A program made the position numbers and the translations under genes. The notes below the pieces were generated by a model, which was not told the DNA's origin, did not search any database, and saw only the letters and a list, made by a program, of their open reading frames with translations. Shown here one piece after another: positions 35,790-44,205 of a DNA stretch of 55,662 nucleotides. Every line of letters begins with the position of its first letter. Positions within the stretch are counted from its first letter, which is position 1. This stretch comes from a virus: positions 1 to 55,662 of the IMG/VR virus record IMGVR_UViG_3300010150_000023, one strand, 5' to 3'.

Positions 35790-38423
35790 ATGGCTTATAC
35801 AATATTTAATACTCGTAACAACAGTGTAGCAGTAGTTGAAGATGGAACAATCGACAACACAACTGACCTAAAACTAATAGGTAAAAACTATGCAGGTTAC
35901 GGCGAAATACAAAATGAAAATTTTGTTTACTTACTAGAAAACTTTGCAGGTGCTAATCAACCACCGAGACCAATAGCAGGACAGTTATGGTTTAATACTA
36001 CTTCTAAAAAAATAGAAGTGTATGATGGTAATAGTGAAAGCGTTTTTGTTCCCCTTGGAAACGTTCACATTGGTTCTAAGCCAAGTGGTTCAGCAATTAC
36101 TTCAGCAAATGTTAACAAAGGTGACTTATGGTGGGACGATGTAACAAGTCAACTATATGCACATAATGGTGCGGCATCAGGTGATCCTTTTGTATTAGTT
36201 GGACCAAAAGGTAACCAAACTATTAAAACAACGATTGACGATGATGAAGTTTATGATAACTTATTTGCAGGTCAAGCAGACGACACACCGTATAAGCACA
36301 AAATTTTAAAAGGTTTTGTAGATGACGTTGTTATCTTTACAGTAAGTAATGACGAATTTACATTAGATGATTCAAATCCAATTAGCGGATTTGATAGAAT
36401 CAAAAAAGGTATTACACTACTTAATACAGAAAATTCAACTAACGGAGTTACAACAGGTAACTATCAATTACACGGTACTGTTTCAAACGCATTACAATTA
36501 GGCGGAACACTAGCGGCAGAGTTTGTACAACGTTCAAATCCAACGTTTGTTACACAAGTTGATATTGCTGATAATGATGGTTTATTAATTGGACCAAACG
36601 ACGAATTACTAGTTAAAATATCCGGCGGCGAAACAATACTTGAGTCAACTATTACAAATGCCGATATGTCATTTAAAGTTAAAGACGCAGGTGGCTCAAC
36701 AGTTATTCCGTTAAAACTTTCAGCAACTGGTCCAATACCAAATGCAGATAACACAATGGATATTGGTTCTACAACTAAGCGTTGGAACGAAGTACATGCT
36801 GTAAACTTTAGAGGTATAGCAGACGAAGCAAATACTGTATTAAGTGACGGAACATACAAAATTGCTACTAAAGGAAACACATTTGACTCTCTTGTAACAA
36901 GAGATAGTGTAGGTGATATCTTTGGTACTAGTTTCCGCGGAACGCACTTATACAACAGCACAGACGCTACAGCGGCGCTTACAGGTAGAGTTACTAAAGC
37001 AGATGGTGTACAAGTAGACGGCGGAGCAACTTTTATTGGTGCGGCAACTACTGCTACAGCAAATACACTAGTTGCTAGAGATAATTCAGGTAATATTACT
37101 GCAACACAGTTTAGTGGACTAGCATCAAGAGCGGCAACACTACAAGTTGCTACAGGTGCAAGTGCATATGAATATAGAGTTGGTCATGTTGCAGACGGAG
37201 CAGGACAACCGGATACAGTTGCAGTTAGAGACAGCAACGGAAAACTATATGCTACAGAATTTATAGGCGCATTAAACGGTGCGGCCGCAACAGCAAATAA
37301 ATGGACTACTGCAAGAATAATAACAGTAGACGGTGATTTATCAGGACAAGTTACAATAGATGGATCGCAAGATGTTACTTTAACACTAACATCTGGGCAA
37401 AATAGTGTTGCTTTAGGAACAGATACTACAGGTAACTATGTACAAAATATATCAACATACAACAATGATCCTTATCTTAATGTTTATGTAAACAATGTAT
37501 TAGATGGTGCAGGAGCAGAAAGTGCAGTACTACAATTAGGACTTGATGCTAGTACAGCTAAAAGTTCAAATACATTAGTTGCAAGAGATGCATCTAACGC
37601 TATTGCTGTAGGACCTATTAGTTCAGATGATATTACTGCTACTACTATAGACGGTAGTATAATAACAGCAAGTACTAGACTTGTAGGACATGTAAACGAA
37701 TCAGGAACAGCAAACGATGGTTGGTTTGATAACTTAACTGTTGGAACACTTAACGCTACTAACATTAACTTTAACAATGTTGTAACTGCTATTGCAAATG
37801 GTGGTACAGGCGCAACAACTGCTCCTAATGCTAGAACTAATTTAGATGTTTATAGTAAAAGCGAAGTTGATACTACAGTATCTAATATTAATAATGCAAT
37901 TAGCGGAGTTAGTACTACATCAATATCAAATGGTAATAGTAGTGTAACAGTAGCAAATGACGGCGATACAACATTTACGCATAATAGTACAACAATTGGT
38001 AAAGTTAAATCTACAGGTATTGATTTAGAACCAGGATTTAAATTTATAGGTACAGCAACAGAAGCAGACTTTGCTGACTTGGCTGAGAAATATACAACAA
38101 ATGAAGAATTAGCACCAGGCACAGTAGTATGTGTTAGCACAGATGAAGATAGCGAACTTAAAGCATGTGGACCAAATGATTTTCCAGTAGGAATTATATC
38201 TACTGATCCAGCTTACTTAATGAACGCAAATGCAGAAGGACAAGCAATAGCACTTAAAGGTCGTGTTCCAACTCGTGTACTAGGAGCAGTTAATAAAGGT
38301 GATATACTTTATGCAAGTTACGATGGTGTACTAATTAAAGAAGGCGCACAAAAAGTTGCTATAGCACTTACTACAAGTACTATTGAAGAAGAAAAAGTAG
38401 TTGAGTGTATGATAATTCTTTAA
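35790..38423 (+). CDS. Tail fibre protein, third paralogue, with conserved fibre tip domain
   Basis: An 877-residue paralogue. The N-terminal domain (about 1-145) contains TDLKLIGKNYAGYGEIQNEN, FVYLLENFAG, IAGQLWFNTTSKKIEVYDG and KGDLWWDDVTSQLYAHNG. The shaft includes the fibre motif DIGSTTKRWNEVHAVNF (near 328) and Ala/Thr-rich repeats. The C-terminal 125 residues form a tip known from many phage fibres: FADLAEKYTTNEELAPGTVV, then VGIISTDPAYLMN, ALKGRVPTRVLG and VNKGDIL. The Gly/Val-rich end resembles domains that trimerise or self-process, but cleavage is not proven here. It has its own late promoter and ends before a bidirectional terminator. Confidence 0.85.
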   Translation: MAYTIFNTRNNSVAVVEDGTIDNTTDLKLIGKNYAGYGEIQNENFVYLLENFAGANQPPRPIAGQLWFNTTSKKIEVYDGNSESVFVPLGNVHIGSKPSGSAITSANVNKGDLWWDDVTSQLYAHNGAASGDPFVLVGPKGNQTIKTTIDDDEVYDNLFAGQADDTPYKHKILKGFVDDVVIFTVSNDEFTLDDSNPISGFDRIKKGITLLNTENSTNGVTTGNYQLHGTVSNALQLGGTLAAEFVQRSNPTFVTQVDIADNDGLLIGPNDELLVKISGGETILESTITNADMSFKVKDAGGSTVIPLKLSATGPIPNADNTMDIGSTTKRWNEVHAVNFRGIADEANTVLSDGTYKIATKGNTFDSLVTRDSVGDIFGTSFRGTHLYNSTDATAALTGRVTKADGVQVDGGATFIGAATTATANTLVARDNSGNITATQFSGLASRAATLQVATGASAYEYRVGHVADGAGQPDTVAVRDSNGKLYATEFIGALNGAAATANKWTTARIITVDGDLSGQVTIDGSQDVTLTLTSGQNSVALGTDTTGNYVQNISTYNNDPYLNVYVNNVLDGAGAESAVLQLGLDASTAKSSNTLVARDASNAIAVGPISSDDITATTIDGSIITASTRLVGHVNESGTANDGWFDNLTVGTLNATNINFNNVVTAIANGGTGATTAPNARTNLDVYSKSEVDTTVSNINNAISGVSTTSISNGNSSVTVANDGDTTFTHNSTTIGKVKSTGIDLEPGFKFIGTATEADFADLAEKYTTNEELAPGTVVCVSTDEDSELKACGPNDFPVGIISTDPAYLMNANAEGQAIALKGRVPTRVLGAVNKGDILYASYDGVLIKEGAQKVAIALTTSTIEEEKVVECMIIL

Positions 38424-38440
38424 GAATAATCCACTCAATA

Positions 38441-38468
38441 AAAAAGGAGCGTTAATGCTCCTTTTTTT
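38441..38468. terminator. Bidirectional Rho-independent terminator
   Basis: A perfect 10-bp stem AAAAAGGAGC / GCTCCTTTTT with a 6-base loop (GTTAAT) and T-runs on both strands. It lies between convergent genes, so it can stop the plus-strand fibre transcript and the minus-strand fibre gene transcript. Confidence 0.9.
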
Positions 38469-38490
38469 GTGACTAAAATTTATTTAATTA

Positions 38491-40125
38491 TTAGTGTAAG
38501 TCTTCCCAAGCTGAGCCTGTGTATACTTGTAATTTTGTATCTGTAGTGTTAAACACAACCATACCAGCTGCCGCTGTTAGCGCATTACGTTGTGTAGTTG
38601 TCATACTAGCAAATTTAACAGCAGTACCAAAGTCTGCAACATCTTCTACAATCTTAGTTTTAATTGTATAGTTTGAAATGTCTTGTAGCTCATTTGCATC
38701 AGTTACTGAACCTGAATATTCAGTTACAAAGAAACCACTATTTGTTTCATTTAATTCTGTTCTGTGAATTGCAGTAATTGCACGTTCACCAAATGCTTGT
38801 AATTTTCCTGTAACGGTCATATCGTAATTTAATAGAACGTTATTGTCAATTACTAATTCTGTTGTGTAATCATTTGAGTCTGAACATATAGTGTTAACAG
38901 CAAGTTTTGTAGGGTTACTAGCACTGTATGCACCAATGAAATTATCGTTAATAACAACACCAGTTATACCACCTACGCTTATAGCATTGTCAACTGTTAA
39001 GTCACTGCTCATAACTACTGCTGGAGTAATTGTAATAGCACTTGAATCTGTACTATCAATTAAACTAGTAAACACGTTACCAGTTACTTCGCCTGCTACG
39101 TTACCAGTTACGTTACCAGTTAAATCACCAGTTACGTTACCTGTATGTACACCTGCACTATTACCAGTTAAATCACCAGTTACGTTACCAGTTACGTTAC
39201 CTGTAACATCGCCAGTTACTGCGCCAGTATGTGTACCTGCACTGTCACCAGTTAAGTCACCTGTAACATTGCCTGTTAGTGTTCCTGAAAGTGTTGTTGC
39301 TGTAACTGCATCAACTGATAAGTTTGCATCTGCTGGACCTGTATTTGATGCTAGTACTGTACTACCACCTGATCCTTTTATAGCACCTGTAACATCACCA
39401 GTTAAGTCACCTACTACGTTACCAGTTACGTTACCTACAACATCGCCAGTAACATCACCTGTTACATTACCTACAACAGCACCAGTGTGTGTACCTGCTG
39501 TGTCACCAGTAACATCACCTGTTACATTACCTACAACAGCACCAGTGTGTGTACCTGCTGTGTCGCCAGTAACATCACCTGTTAAGTCACCTGTAAGTGT
39601 ATTACTACTTTTGTCTACCATTACAGTGGAATTATCTGCAATAACGTCTGCGTTAATTGCTACTGCGTCTATTTGTCCGTCGACAGCTAACCCAGTGAAG
39701 TAACCATTGTTCCAACGTGCATTCGTTGCACCGATATCGTATGTAGAATCTGCGTTCGGAGTTAATGAACTTGTTATCTTTGCACCAAAGTCTACTGTAT
39801 CTGTACTAGCATCGTCACCAATGGTTACATTGCCAGTAGCATTAATAGTACCAGCAATATTAATATTACCTGTACCAATTATGTCTTTGCCGTTAAGGTC
39901 TAAATTTTGTTGTAAGTCTAAAGTTGAATTAATTGTATCAGCTACAATGTATTCACCTATGCTTGCAATAGCTGAACCAGCCAAAGGCAAACCGCCTGCT
40001 GTTGCTCCGTCACCTATGTATAATTTGTCAGTATCTGTTACATATACTAACTCGCCATTTGCGAATACTACACCGCCACCTGCGGTACGTTCAGCATCTG
40101 TGCCACGTCTGATCTGTAATGCCAT
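38491..40125 (-). CDS. Fibre-like protein with GNVTGDVTG repeats
   Basis: A 544-residue protein. The N-terminus MALQIRRGTDAERT with GELVYVTDTDKLYIGDG (residues 1-40) is a common attachment and baseplate-interaction motif of phage fibre proteins. DIGATNARWNNGYF near 130-143 is the fibre motif also seen in the third plus-strand fibre. Residues 177-351 are repeats of G-D/N-V/L-T, with a 20-residue unit repeated twice almost exactly. The C-terminus ends GMVVFNTTDTKLQVYTGSAW, another common tail-tip motif. It is transcribed opposite to the other fibres from its own late promoter (40162-40171) with AGGAG before the ATG. The repeats suggest a triple-stranded beta shaft of variable length. Confidence 0.8.
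   Translation of the reverse strand: MALQIRRGTDAERTAGGGVVFANGELVYVTDTDKLYIGDGATAGGLPLAGSAIASIGEYIVADTINSTLDLQQNLDLNGKDIIGTGNINIAGTINATGNVTIGDDASTDTVDFGAKITSSLTPNADSTYDIGATNARWNNGYFTGLAVDGQIDAVAINADVIADNSTVMVDKSSNTLTGDLTGDVTGDTAGTHTGAVVGNVTGDVTGDTAGTHTGAVVGNVTGDVTGDVVGNVTGNVVGDLTGDVTGAIKGSGGSTVLASNTGPADANLSVDAVTATTLSGTLTGNVTGDLTGDSAGTHTGAVTGDVTGNVTGNVTGDLTGNSAGVHTGNVTGDLTGNVTGNVAGEVTGNVFTSLIDSTDSSAITITPAVVMSSDLTVDNAISVGGITGVVINDNFIGAYSASNPTKLAVNTICSDSNDYTTELVIDNNVLLNYDMTVTGKLQAFGERAITAIHRTELNETNSGFFVTEYSGSVTDANELQDISNYTIKTKIVEDVADFGTAVKFASMTTTQRNALTAAAGMVVFNTTDTKLQVYTGSAWEDLH
39073..39597 (-). repeat. Repeat array coding for GDVTG/GNVTG units, with a 60-bp tandem core
   Basis: Codons for G-D/N-V/L-T recur throughout. 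Between about 39443 and 39584 a 60-bp unit (20 residues) is repeated about 2.4 times with only a base or two changed between the first two copies. The high identity points to recent duplication or ongoing recombination. Confidence 0.9.
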
Positions 40126-40161
40126 TCTAGTTAACTCCTGATAACATATTTATTTGTTATT

Positions 40162-40171
40162 AGTATTTATC
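40162..40171 (-). promoter_or_regulatory. Late promoter GATAAATACT for the minus-strand fibre gene
   Basis: GATAAATACT on the minus strand (40171-40162), identical to the motif at 35754-35763. A 6-bp inverted repeat (ATAACA/TGTTAT at 40141-40146 and 40155-40160) with AATAAATA in its loop lies between it and the ribosome binding site AGGAG. Confidence 0.65.
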
Positions 40172-40179
40172 CATCTGAA

Positions 40180-40497
40180 CTATCTTCTTAACTTTAAAAA
40201 TTTTCTAGTTCTTTTGGTAATATCTGCTTTAACCTTGTCCGTATCTAGTCTAAAGTCAACATTCTTTATAACGTTTTGATACTGTTCAAATAGGTCGTCT
40301 AAGGATTTTTCTAGATCTTTTACAGGCTTTTTATCTGTATTGATATCAATGTCCCATATTTTACCGTCAGTAAATTCTACTCTGACAGAGTTAAGGTATT
40401 CAAGTGGTACTACATCAATGTGTACATCCTTGAATACCTCTGGCCAATGATCTATTACTTCTTTTGGAAGTTGTTTTTTACGAGGTTTCTTTTGCAC
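40180..40497 (-). CDS. Conserved phage protein, unknown function
   Basis: A 105-residue protein with a very basic N-terminus (KKPRKKQLPKEVIDHWPEVF) and a second conserved part VPLEYLNSVRVEFTDGKIWD. The C-terminus is again Lys/Arg-rich. The start is GTG, because no ATG lies near the N-terminus in this frame, and it overlaps the end of the upstream gene by 20 bases. The pattern is familiar from marine T4-like phages, where it stays uncharacterised. Basic termini might bind nucleic acid, but that is a guess. Confidence 0.65.
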   Translation of the reverse strand: MQKKPRKKQLPKEVIDHWPEVFKDVHIDVVPLEYLNSVRVEFTDGKIWDIDINTDKKPVKDLEKSLDDLFEQYQNVIKNVDFRLDTDKVKADITKRTRKFLKLRR

Positions 40498-41080
40498 TAG
40501 ACTTGGATTTCTTCTTAGTAGGCACCAATTCCTCTGCTTGTTCTCGTAGTACTTTTGCTTCTTTAAATAATGAGTCTGCTTGTGAACGATATTGTGCGGC
40601 TAAATCTTCGTCGCTTAATGTATCATTAACAGGTGCTGTTGCTTCGGGTGCTTTAACAGGTGCTTGTGCTGTTGCATCTGCGTTTGGAGCGCCTTTAACT
40701 TCTCCGGCTAAGTCTGCTACTGTAATACCTTTTTGTTCAGCAATAATTTTATTTAATTCTGCAAGGTTAATAGTTGTACTATTATCAGGTGTCATTTCAA
40801 TATCTTCTGATAATACTTTAGTTAGTTTGCCCATTGCATGGAAACCTACTAACATGTTCTTACCGTCTGGTAATTGTGTTCTGTGCATTGCATCAGCAAG
40901 TTCATTTGCTTCTTGTCCTGCACCTGATTCAATTAAAGTCATTAAAGCATCATGATCTGGTGAATCTAAATTTTCACTCATTACTACAAGTGAAAACTGA
41001 TGGTCTCCAGGTATTGTGCGATATGCTACTGCACATCTTTTTTGATTTTTTACAACGCGGCCTATATGTTTAAGTGCCAT
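40478..41080 (-). CDS. Conserved T4-like phage protein, unknown function
   Basis: A 200-residue protein beginning LKHIGRVVKNQKRCAVAYRT, with SPDHDALMTLIESGAGQEAN and EMTPDNSTTINLAELNKIIA as the next conserved blocks (to about 130). An Ala/Pro-rich linker follows (about 130-155), then a helical tail and a Lys/Ser-rich end. It recalls a conserved protein of marine T4-like phages next to a small Ala/Pro-rich partner, as here. The good ribosome binding site (AGGAGA) and the overlap with the downstream gene support the coding call. A virion-associated role is possible, but nothing in the sequence proves it. Confidence 0.65.
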   Translation of the reverse strand: MALKHIGRVVKNQKRCAVAYRTIPGDHQFSLVVMSENLDSPDHDALMTLIESGAGQEANELADAMHRTQLPDGKNMLVGFHAMGKLTKVLSEDIEMTPDNSTTINLAELNKIIAEQKGITVADLAGEVKGAPNADATAQAPVKAPEATAPVNDTLSDEDLAAQYRSQADSLFKEAKVLREQAEELVPTKKKSKSSAKETS

Positions 41081-41082
41081 AG

Positions 41083-41334
41083 TTATTCTCCTTTAGGTTC
41101 TTCCTGCGGTTTTGATTCGCTTACGGCGCCTAAGAAAGATTCTAGTTTGTTATATGTTTGACCTACAATAGCCATTTCATTTGCTTTAAAAGCGCCTCTT
41201 GAACTTGCTACATCAATAATTTGTTTAATTGCTGTTAGGTCTTGGACAGTTAATTCTGCCGCTGGTGGAGCCACAGGTGCTTCAGTTGTTGCTGGTGCTT
41301 CTGCAGTCTCATTTGGTTTTGTGTCATTCGCCAT
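41083..41334 (-). CDS. Small conserved phage protein with Ala/Pro-rich N-terminus
   Basis: An 83-residue protein starting MANDTKPNE. I chose this start over one 21 codons upstream because TAGGAGA sits 8-13 bases before it, while the longer form has no ribosome binding site. The N-terminal third is Ala/Pro/Glu-rich and probably disordered. The rest contains the conserved helical block LTVQDLTAIKQIIDVASSRG followed by NEMAIVGQTYNKLESFL. It ends 2 bases before the next gene, so the two are coupled and may act together. A weak late-like motif (CTAAATAA) lies upstream. Confidence 0.65.
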   Translation of the reverse strand: MANDTKPNETAEAPATTEAPVAPPAAELTVQDLTAIKQIIDVASSRGAFKANEMAIVGQTYNKLESFLGAVSESKPQEEPKGE

Positions 41335-41353
41335 TTTACGTTCTCCTATATTT

Positions 41354-41361
41354 TTATTTAG
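41354..41361 (-). promoter_or_regulatory. Possible late promoter motif (CTAAATAA)
   Basis: CTAAATAA on the minus strand, 20 bases before the chosen start at 41334. It fits the loose late consensus but lacks the trailing C and T of the best copies in the window. Confidence 0.3.
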
Positions 41362-41372
41362 TACGTAGTTAA

Positions 41373-41657
41373 TTATTTGTATTTCAGAAGTGGACAAGCC
41401 AACATGAAATAACTTGCTTCTTTCGGGTCTTCAAATCCTACCTTAATAAAGTTATCAGTTTTACCATTACTACTTGATACTCCGACTGATTTTCCTAAAA
41501 AGTATCTACCTTTTAAATGTCTCAGTACCCATTTATTTAACGATTCCTCGATGTTGTAGGTGTAAGGAATGGTTATATATTCGAATTGTGGAGATACGCA
41601 ATGCGCTCTCCTTAATCCAAAAAAGTTTAAAGCGTTTGGTTGTTTAAGTTTATGCAC
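41373..41657 (-). CDS. Hypothetical protein overlapping the VWA/metallopeptidase gene
   Basis: A 94-residue protein with a GTG start overlapping the end of the upstream gene by 8 bases; GAGGAAA precedes it at suitable distance. Visible features are FEYITIPYTYNIEESLNKWV, LRHLKGRYFLGKSVGV and SYFMLACPLLKYK. It seems to be a small mixed alpha/beta protein, with no family I can name. The tight overlap with the metallopeptidase/VWA gene suggests co-translation and possibly a related job. Confidence 0.55.
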   Translation of the reverse strand: MHKLKQPNALNFFGLRRAHCVSPQFEYITIPYTYNIEESLNKWVLRHLKGRYFLGKSVGVSSSNGKTDNFIKVGFEDPKEASYFMLACPLLKYK

Positions 41658-42948
41658 TCATTTCCTCGTAGTGTAAAGTTGTACCAAACGGTGCTTCGGT
41701 CTTTTTATCATGATGTGAATGTAATAAAAATAATGTATCACAATAATCTGCATCACCCCATGAGTCCCATGTATATCCATCTGTAAACATAATGAACTTT
41801 TTAGGAACAATATCTCTGTCTTTCATGTACTGCCAGTTAACGTCAAAGTCAGTGCCGCCACCGCCCATAACTTCGTAGTCACGTAAGTCTTCTCCACCAT
41901 CAGCAGTAAATTCTTGTTCGTTATATACCTTTGTATCAAAGCACCATACAGTAATTTTGTAATCTGCATACTGATCCATAATGCCTTGTACTTCACTTAA
42001 AAAGTCTGTTGCTTGTGAATTACCAATTGATCCTGACATGTCAATACTAACACATAGTTCAATTGAATCGTCAAAGTTTTGTCCTGGAAGTACTGCACTA
42101 GTATGCCAGCCTTTACGTGAAGGTTTCATAAATGTAAAGTCATTTTTTACAGTAGATTGAATCTGCTGTGAAATAATTTCACGCCAGTTCATTTTAGGCT
42201 CTGTAAGTTCTTTAATCATACGTTGCACTTCGCCTGGTGTATTACCTGCACCTGCCGCTTGTGCCGCTTGCATCATGCCTTCTTTAATTTCGTCTTTAAT
42301 TTGTTTTGCTTCTGCTTTAGTCATCTTAGGCTTTTTCTTAGATGTACCGTTGCCGTTTGAATCTTTACCTTCGCCGTTGTCGCCCGGTTGATCACCACCT
42401 TCTGCTTCAAGGTGCTCGTCTAGTAACTCACCTAATTGTTCTAAGTAGTCTTTTCCGTTCTGTTTTGCAGTTTCGTATATGTCATCATATACTTGCTCAC
42501 CGCTCCAACCTTCATATTTAAAGTCTTGATAGCAGTCTACTAGTTTAGGCTTTTCACCAATACGATCACGTACTAGTAAGTTATTAACTAGATAGTCAAC
42601 AGCAATATTCCAAATCAAAGGCTGTCGATCTTCTCTACGATCCATGTGTCCAAAAACACAATGTAAAATTTCATGTGCAATAACAAATTCAATTTCTTTG
42701 TTTGACATTGCATTAAAGAACTGAGTGTTGTAATAAAGGTTGCGTCCGTCTACAGCGGCAGTAGGTAACCAATCATCTGCGGCTAAAATGCGTAAACGTG
42801 TTGCCATGTTGCCAAAGAATGGATGACGCAACAACAAACCTACACGAGCAATAATAATGCGGTCATATACTTCTACTCGCATTTCTTCTAGTGCTTCTGG
42901 TGTTATATTAAGGTCTGGTTCCCAAAGTTTAGTTCCTGCAACGCTCAT
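41650..42948 (-). CDS. VWA domain protein with N-terminal HExxH metallopeptidase-like domain
   Basis: A 432-residue two-domain protein. Residues about 20-180 hold the zinc-binding motif HEILH (92-96) with a further His at 101, like the metallopeptidase-like domain associated with VWA proteins (DUF2201 type). A hydrophilic Gly/Asp/Asn linker (about 182-207) leads into helices and then a VWA domain (about 295-432) with an intact MIDAS site: DMSGS (303-307), Thr366 in GGGGTD and TDG (389-391). In bacteria such proteins pair with MoxR AAA+ ATPases to remodel or mature target proteins. The MoxR gene is directly upstream, and both carry nearly identical promoters. The substrate is unknown. Proteolytic activity is inferred from the motif only. 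Confidence 0.85.
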   Translation of the reverse strand: MSVAGTKLWEPDLNITPEALEEMRVEVYDRIIIARVGLLLRHPFFGNMATRLRILAADDWLPTAAVDGRNLYYNTQFFNAMSNKEIEFVIAHEILHCVFGHMDRREDRQPLIWNIAVDYLVNNLLVRDRIGEKPKLVDCYQDFKYEGWSGEQVYDDIYETAKQNGKDYLEQLGELLDEHLEAEGGDQPGDNGEGKDSNGNGTSKKKPKMTKAEAKQIKDEIKEGMMQAAQAAGAGNTPGEVQRMIKELTEPKMNWREIISQQIQSTVKNDFTFMKPSRKGWHTSAVLPGQNFDDSIELCVSIDMSGSIGNSQATDFLSEVQGIMDQYADYKITVWCFDTKVYNEQEFTADGGEDLRDYEVMGGGGTDFDVNWQYMKDRDIVPKKFIMFTDGYTWDSWGDADYCDTLFLLHSHHDKKTEAPFGTTLHYEEMSA

Positions 42949-42983
42949 GTTCTTATGCCCTTTTGTTTGTTACTATACTTATT

Positions 42984-43011
42984 AGTATACACTCTTTACA
43001 CTAAAAGTCAA
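42984..43011 (-). promoter_or_regulatory. Promoter of the VWA/metallopeptidase gene
   Basis: TTGACT (43011-43006), 16-base spacer, TATACT (42989-42984). A perfect inverted repeat TATACT-AATA-AGTATA (42974-42989) overlaps the -10 box and the start region. The sequence matches the moxR promoter at TTGACTTTTA, AGAGTGTATACTA and the downstream GTATAG. Confidence 0.75.
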
Positions 43012-43018
43012 TATAAAA

Positions 43019-43044
43019 TGGACGTTTTTTAATGAGAACGTCCA
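43019..43044 (-). terminator. Rho-independent terminator after moxR
   Basis: TGGACGTT / AACGTCCA, an 8-bp stem with a 10-base loop, followed on the minus strand by TTTTAT. It lies about 18 bases after the moxR stop and just before the promoter of the VWA gene, so the two genes are separate transcripts despite being adjacent. Confidence 0.7.
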
Positions 43045-43061
43045 AAACTCTACACACCATA

Positions 43062-44150
43062 TTAAGACTGTTGTGCGGCCTTAATATACTTTCCAAAACG
43101 ATCGTGGAATTCATCAAAGCATTCCACTTCATCTGGATCAATGGGCAAAGCGTACTGAGTGAGTGCTACTTTAACACCCATGACAACCAATTCAGTTTCA
43201 AAATTGTCCATTGCAAAGCGTAAAAAGTTATTCACTTTTTCATCAAACTTCTTATCATTTGCATCTGACGCTTCTTTAAGTTCGTAGCAAAGTGATACAG
43301 TCAGGGAATACATTGCACTGATTTCTGTCTGTTTCAACTCTTTAACCTTACCTGACAAAATGTCAGTTGGGTTAGGCATAGATGCCGCTACTTTACGGTG
43401 TGCCATAAACTTAATGGCTAACCCTTCGCCGACTGTACCTGATGTAAGATCAGTTGTAGTTTCGACGTCGAGTTCGTCTTCTAATAGTTCACTTACAAAT
43501 GTCCAACTACGTGGAGTTGCAAATGAACGACTTGGTGACTTTGGATCAAAGTCGTATAAATCTTTCTTACTAAACTGTAAAAAACCTACTACATCGTTAT
43601 GTATCTTTTTATCTACAGCCCAATCAAACCAATCTGCAAAGTTAACCTCTAACTCTAAGTGGATGAAACGGTTTGCTAACGGAGCAGGCATTCTGTATGT
43701 AACACCTTTGTCAGCTTCACGGTTACCAGCCGCAACAATTAGTACATTGTCTGGTAGTTTGTATGCTCCAACCTTACGGTTAAGAATAAGTTGATAAGCC
43801 GCCGCTTGTACAGCAGGTGCCGCAGAGTTCATTTCATCTAAGAACAATACAATGTTGTCGTATTGTGCCGCAAATTCTTCACTTGGAAGTTCTACAGGCG
43901 GTGCCCATTTCATTGTGTTATCGTTAGCGGCATAATAAGGCATGCCTTTAATATCTGTTGGATCCCATAAAGACAAACGAATGTCAATCAAGTGTGAATT
44001 GGGTAAACTGTTAGCCACTTGTTCGACTATTTCAGATTTACCAATACCTGGAGGTCCCCAAAGAAAGATTGGACGCTTCTTTTTAAGAGCGTGTTTAATT
44101 GATTTTTTAGCCTTATTAGGGCTTACGGTGCGTAGTGCTACATTTTCCAT
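43062..44150 (-). CDS. MoxR-family AAA+ ATPase
   Basis: A 362-residue AAA+ protein. Walker A GPPGIGKSE is at 32-40, Walker B LFLDEMN at 102-108, sensor 1 in VLIVAAGNRE (about 134-143), and an Arg-finger-like LANRFIHLEL near 160. The typical MoxR insertion residues follow Walker B (SAAPAVQAAAYQLI). I chose the ATG at 44150 because AGAGGA lies 6-11 bases upstream; the ATG 24 bases earlier has no ribosome binding site. MoxR ATPases cooperate with VWA proteins as chaperones for metal-centre insertion or complex remodelling. The VWA/metallopeptidase gene lies immediately downstream with a twin promoter. A role on host or virion complexes is inference. Confidence 0.88.
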   Translation of the reverse strand: MENVALRTVSPNKAKKSIKHALKKKRPIFLWGPPGIGKSEIVEQVANSLPNSHLIDIRLSLWDPTDIKGMPYYAANDNTMKWAPPVELPSEEFAAQYDNIVLFLDEMNSAAPAVQAAAYQLILNRKVGAYKLPDNVLIVAAGNREADKGVTYRMPAPLANRFIHLELEVNFADWFDWAVDKKIHNDVVGFLQFSKKDLYDFDPKSPSRSFATPRSWTFVSELLEDELDVETTTDLTSGTVGEGLAIKFMAHRKVAASMPNPTDILSGKVKELKQTEISAMYSLTVSLCYELKEASDANDKKFDEKVNNFLRFAMDNFETELVVMGVKVALTQYALPIDPDEVECFDEFHDRFGKYIKAAQQS

Positions 44151-44205
44151 ATTATATTCCTCTTGTGTTGTCATCAGTGCTAAGTTAATTTCTAACTATA
44201 CATAT

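Noticed and set aside
39443-39584. Tandem 60-bp repeat considered as a CRISPR array
   Set aside because: Units are contiguous without unique spacers and stay in frame within a fibre gene.
38891-39703. Long plus-strand frame (270 codons) with PVTLPVTSPV repeats
   Set aside because: It is the antisense shadow of the GDVTG repeats of the minus-strand fibre gene; the repeat keeps the opposite frame open. No ribosome binding site precedes it.
44151-44174. MoxR start at the first ATG (44174)
   Set aside because: No ribosome binding site before it, whereas AGAGGA precedes the ATG at 44150.
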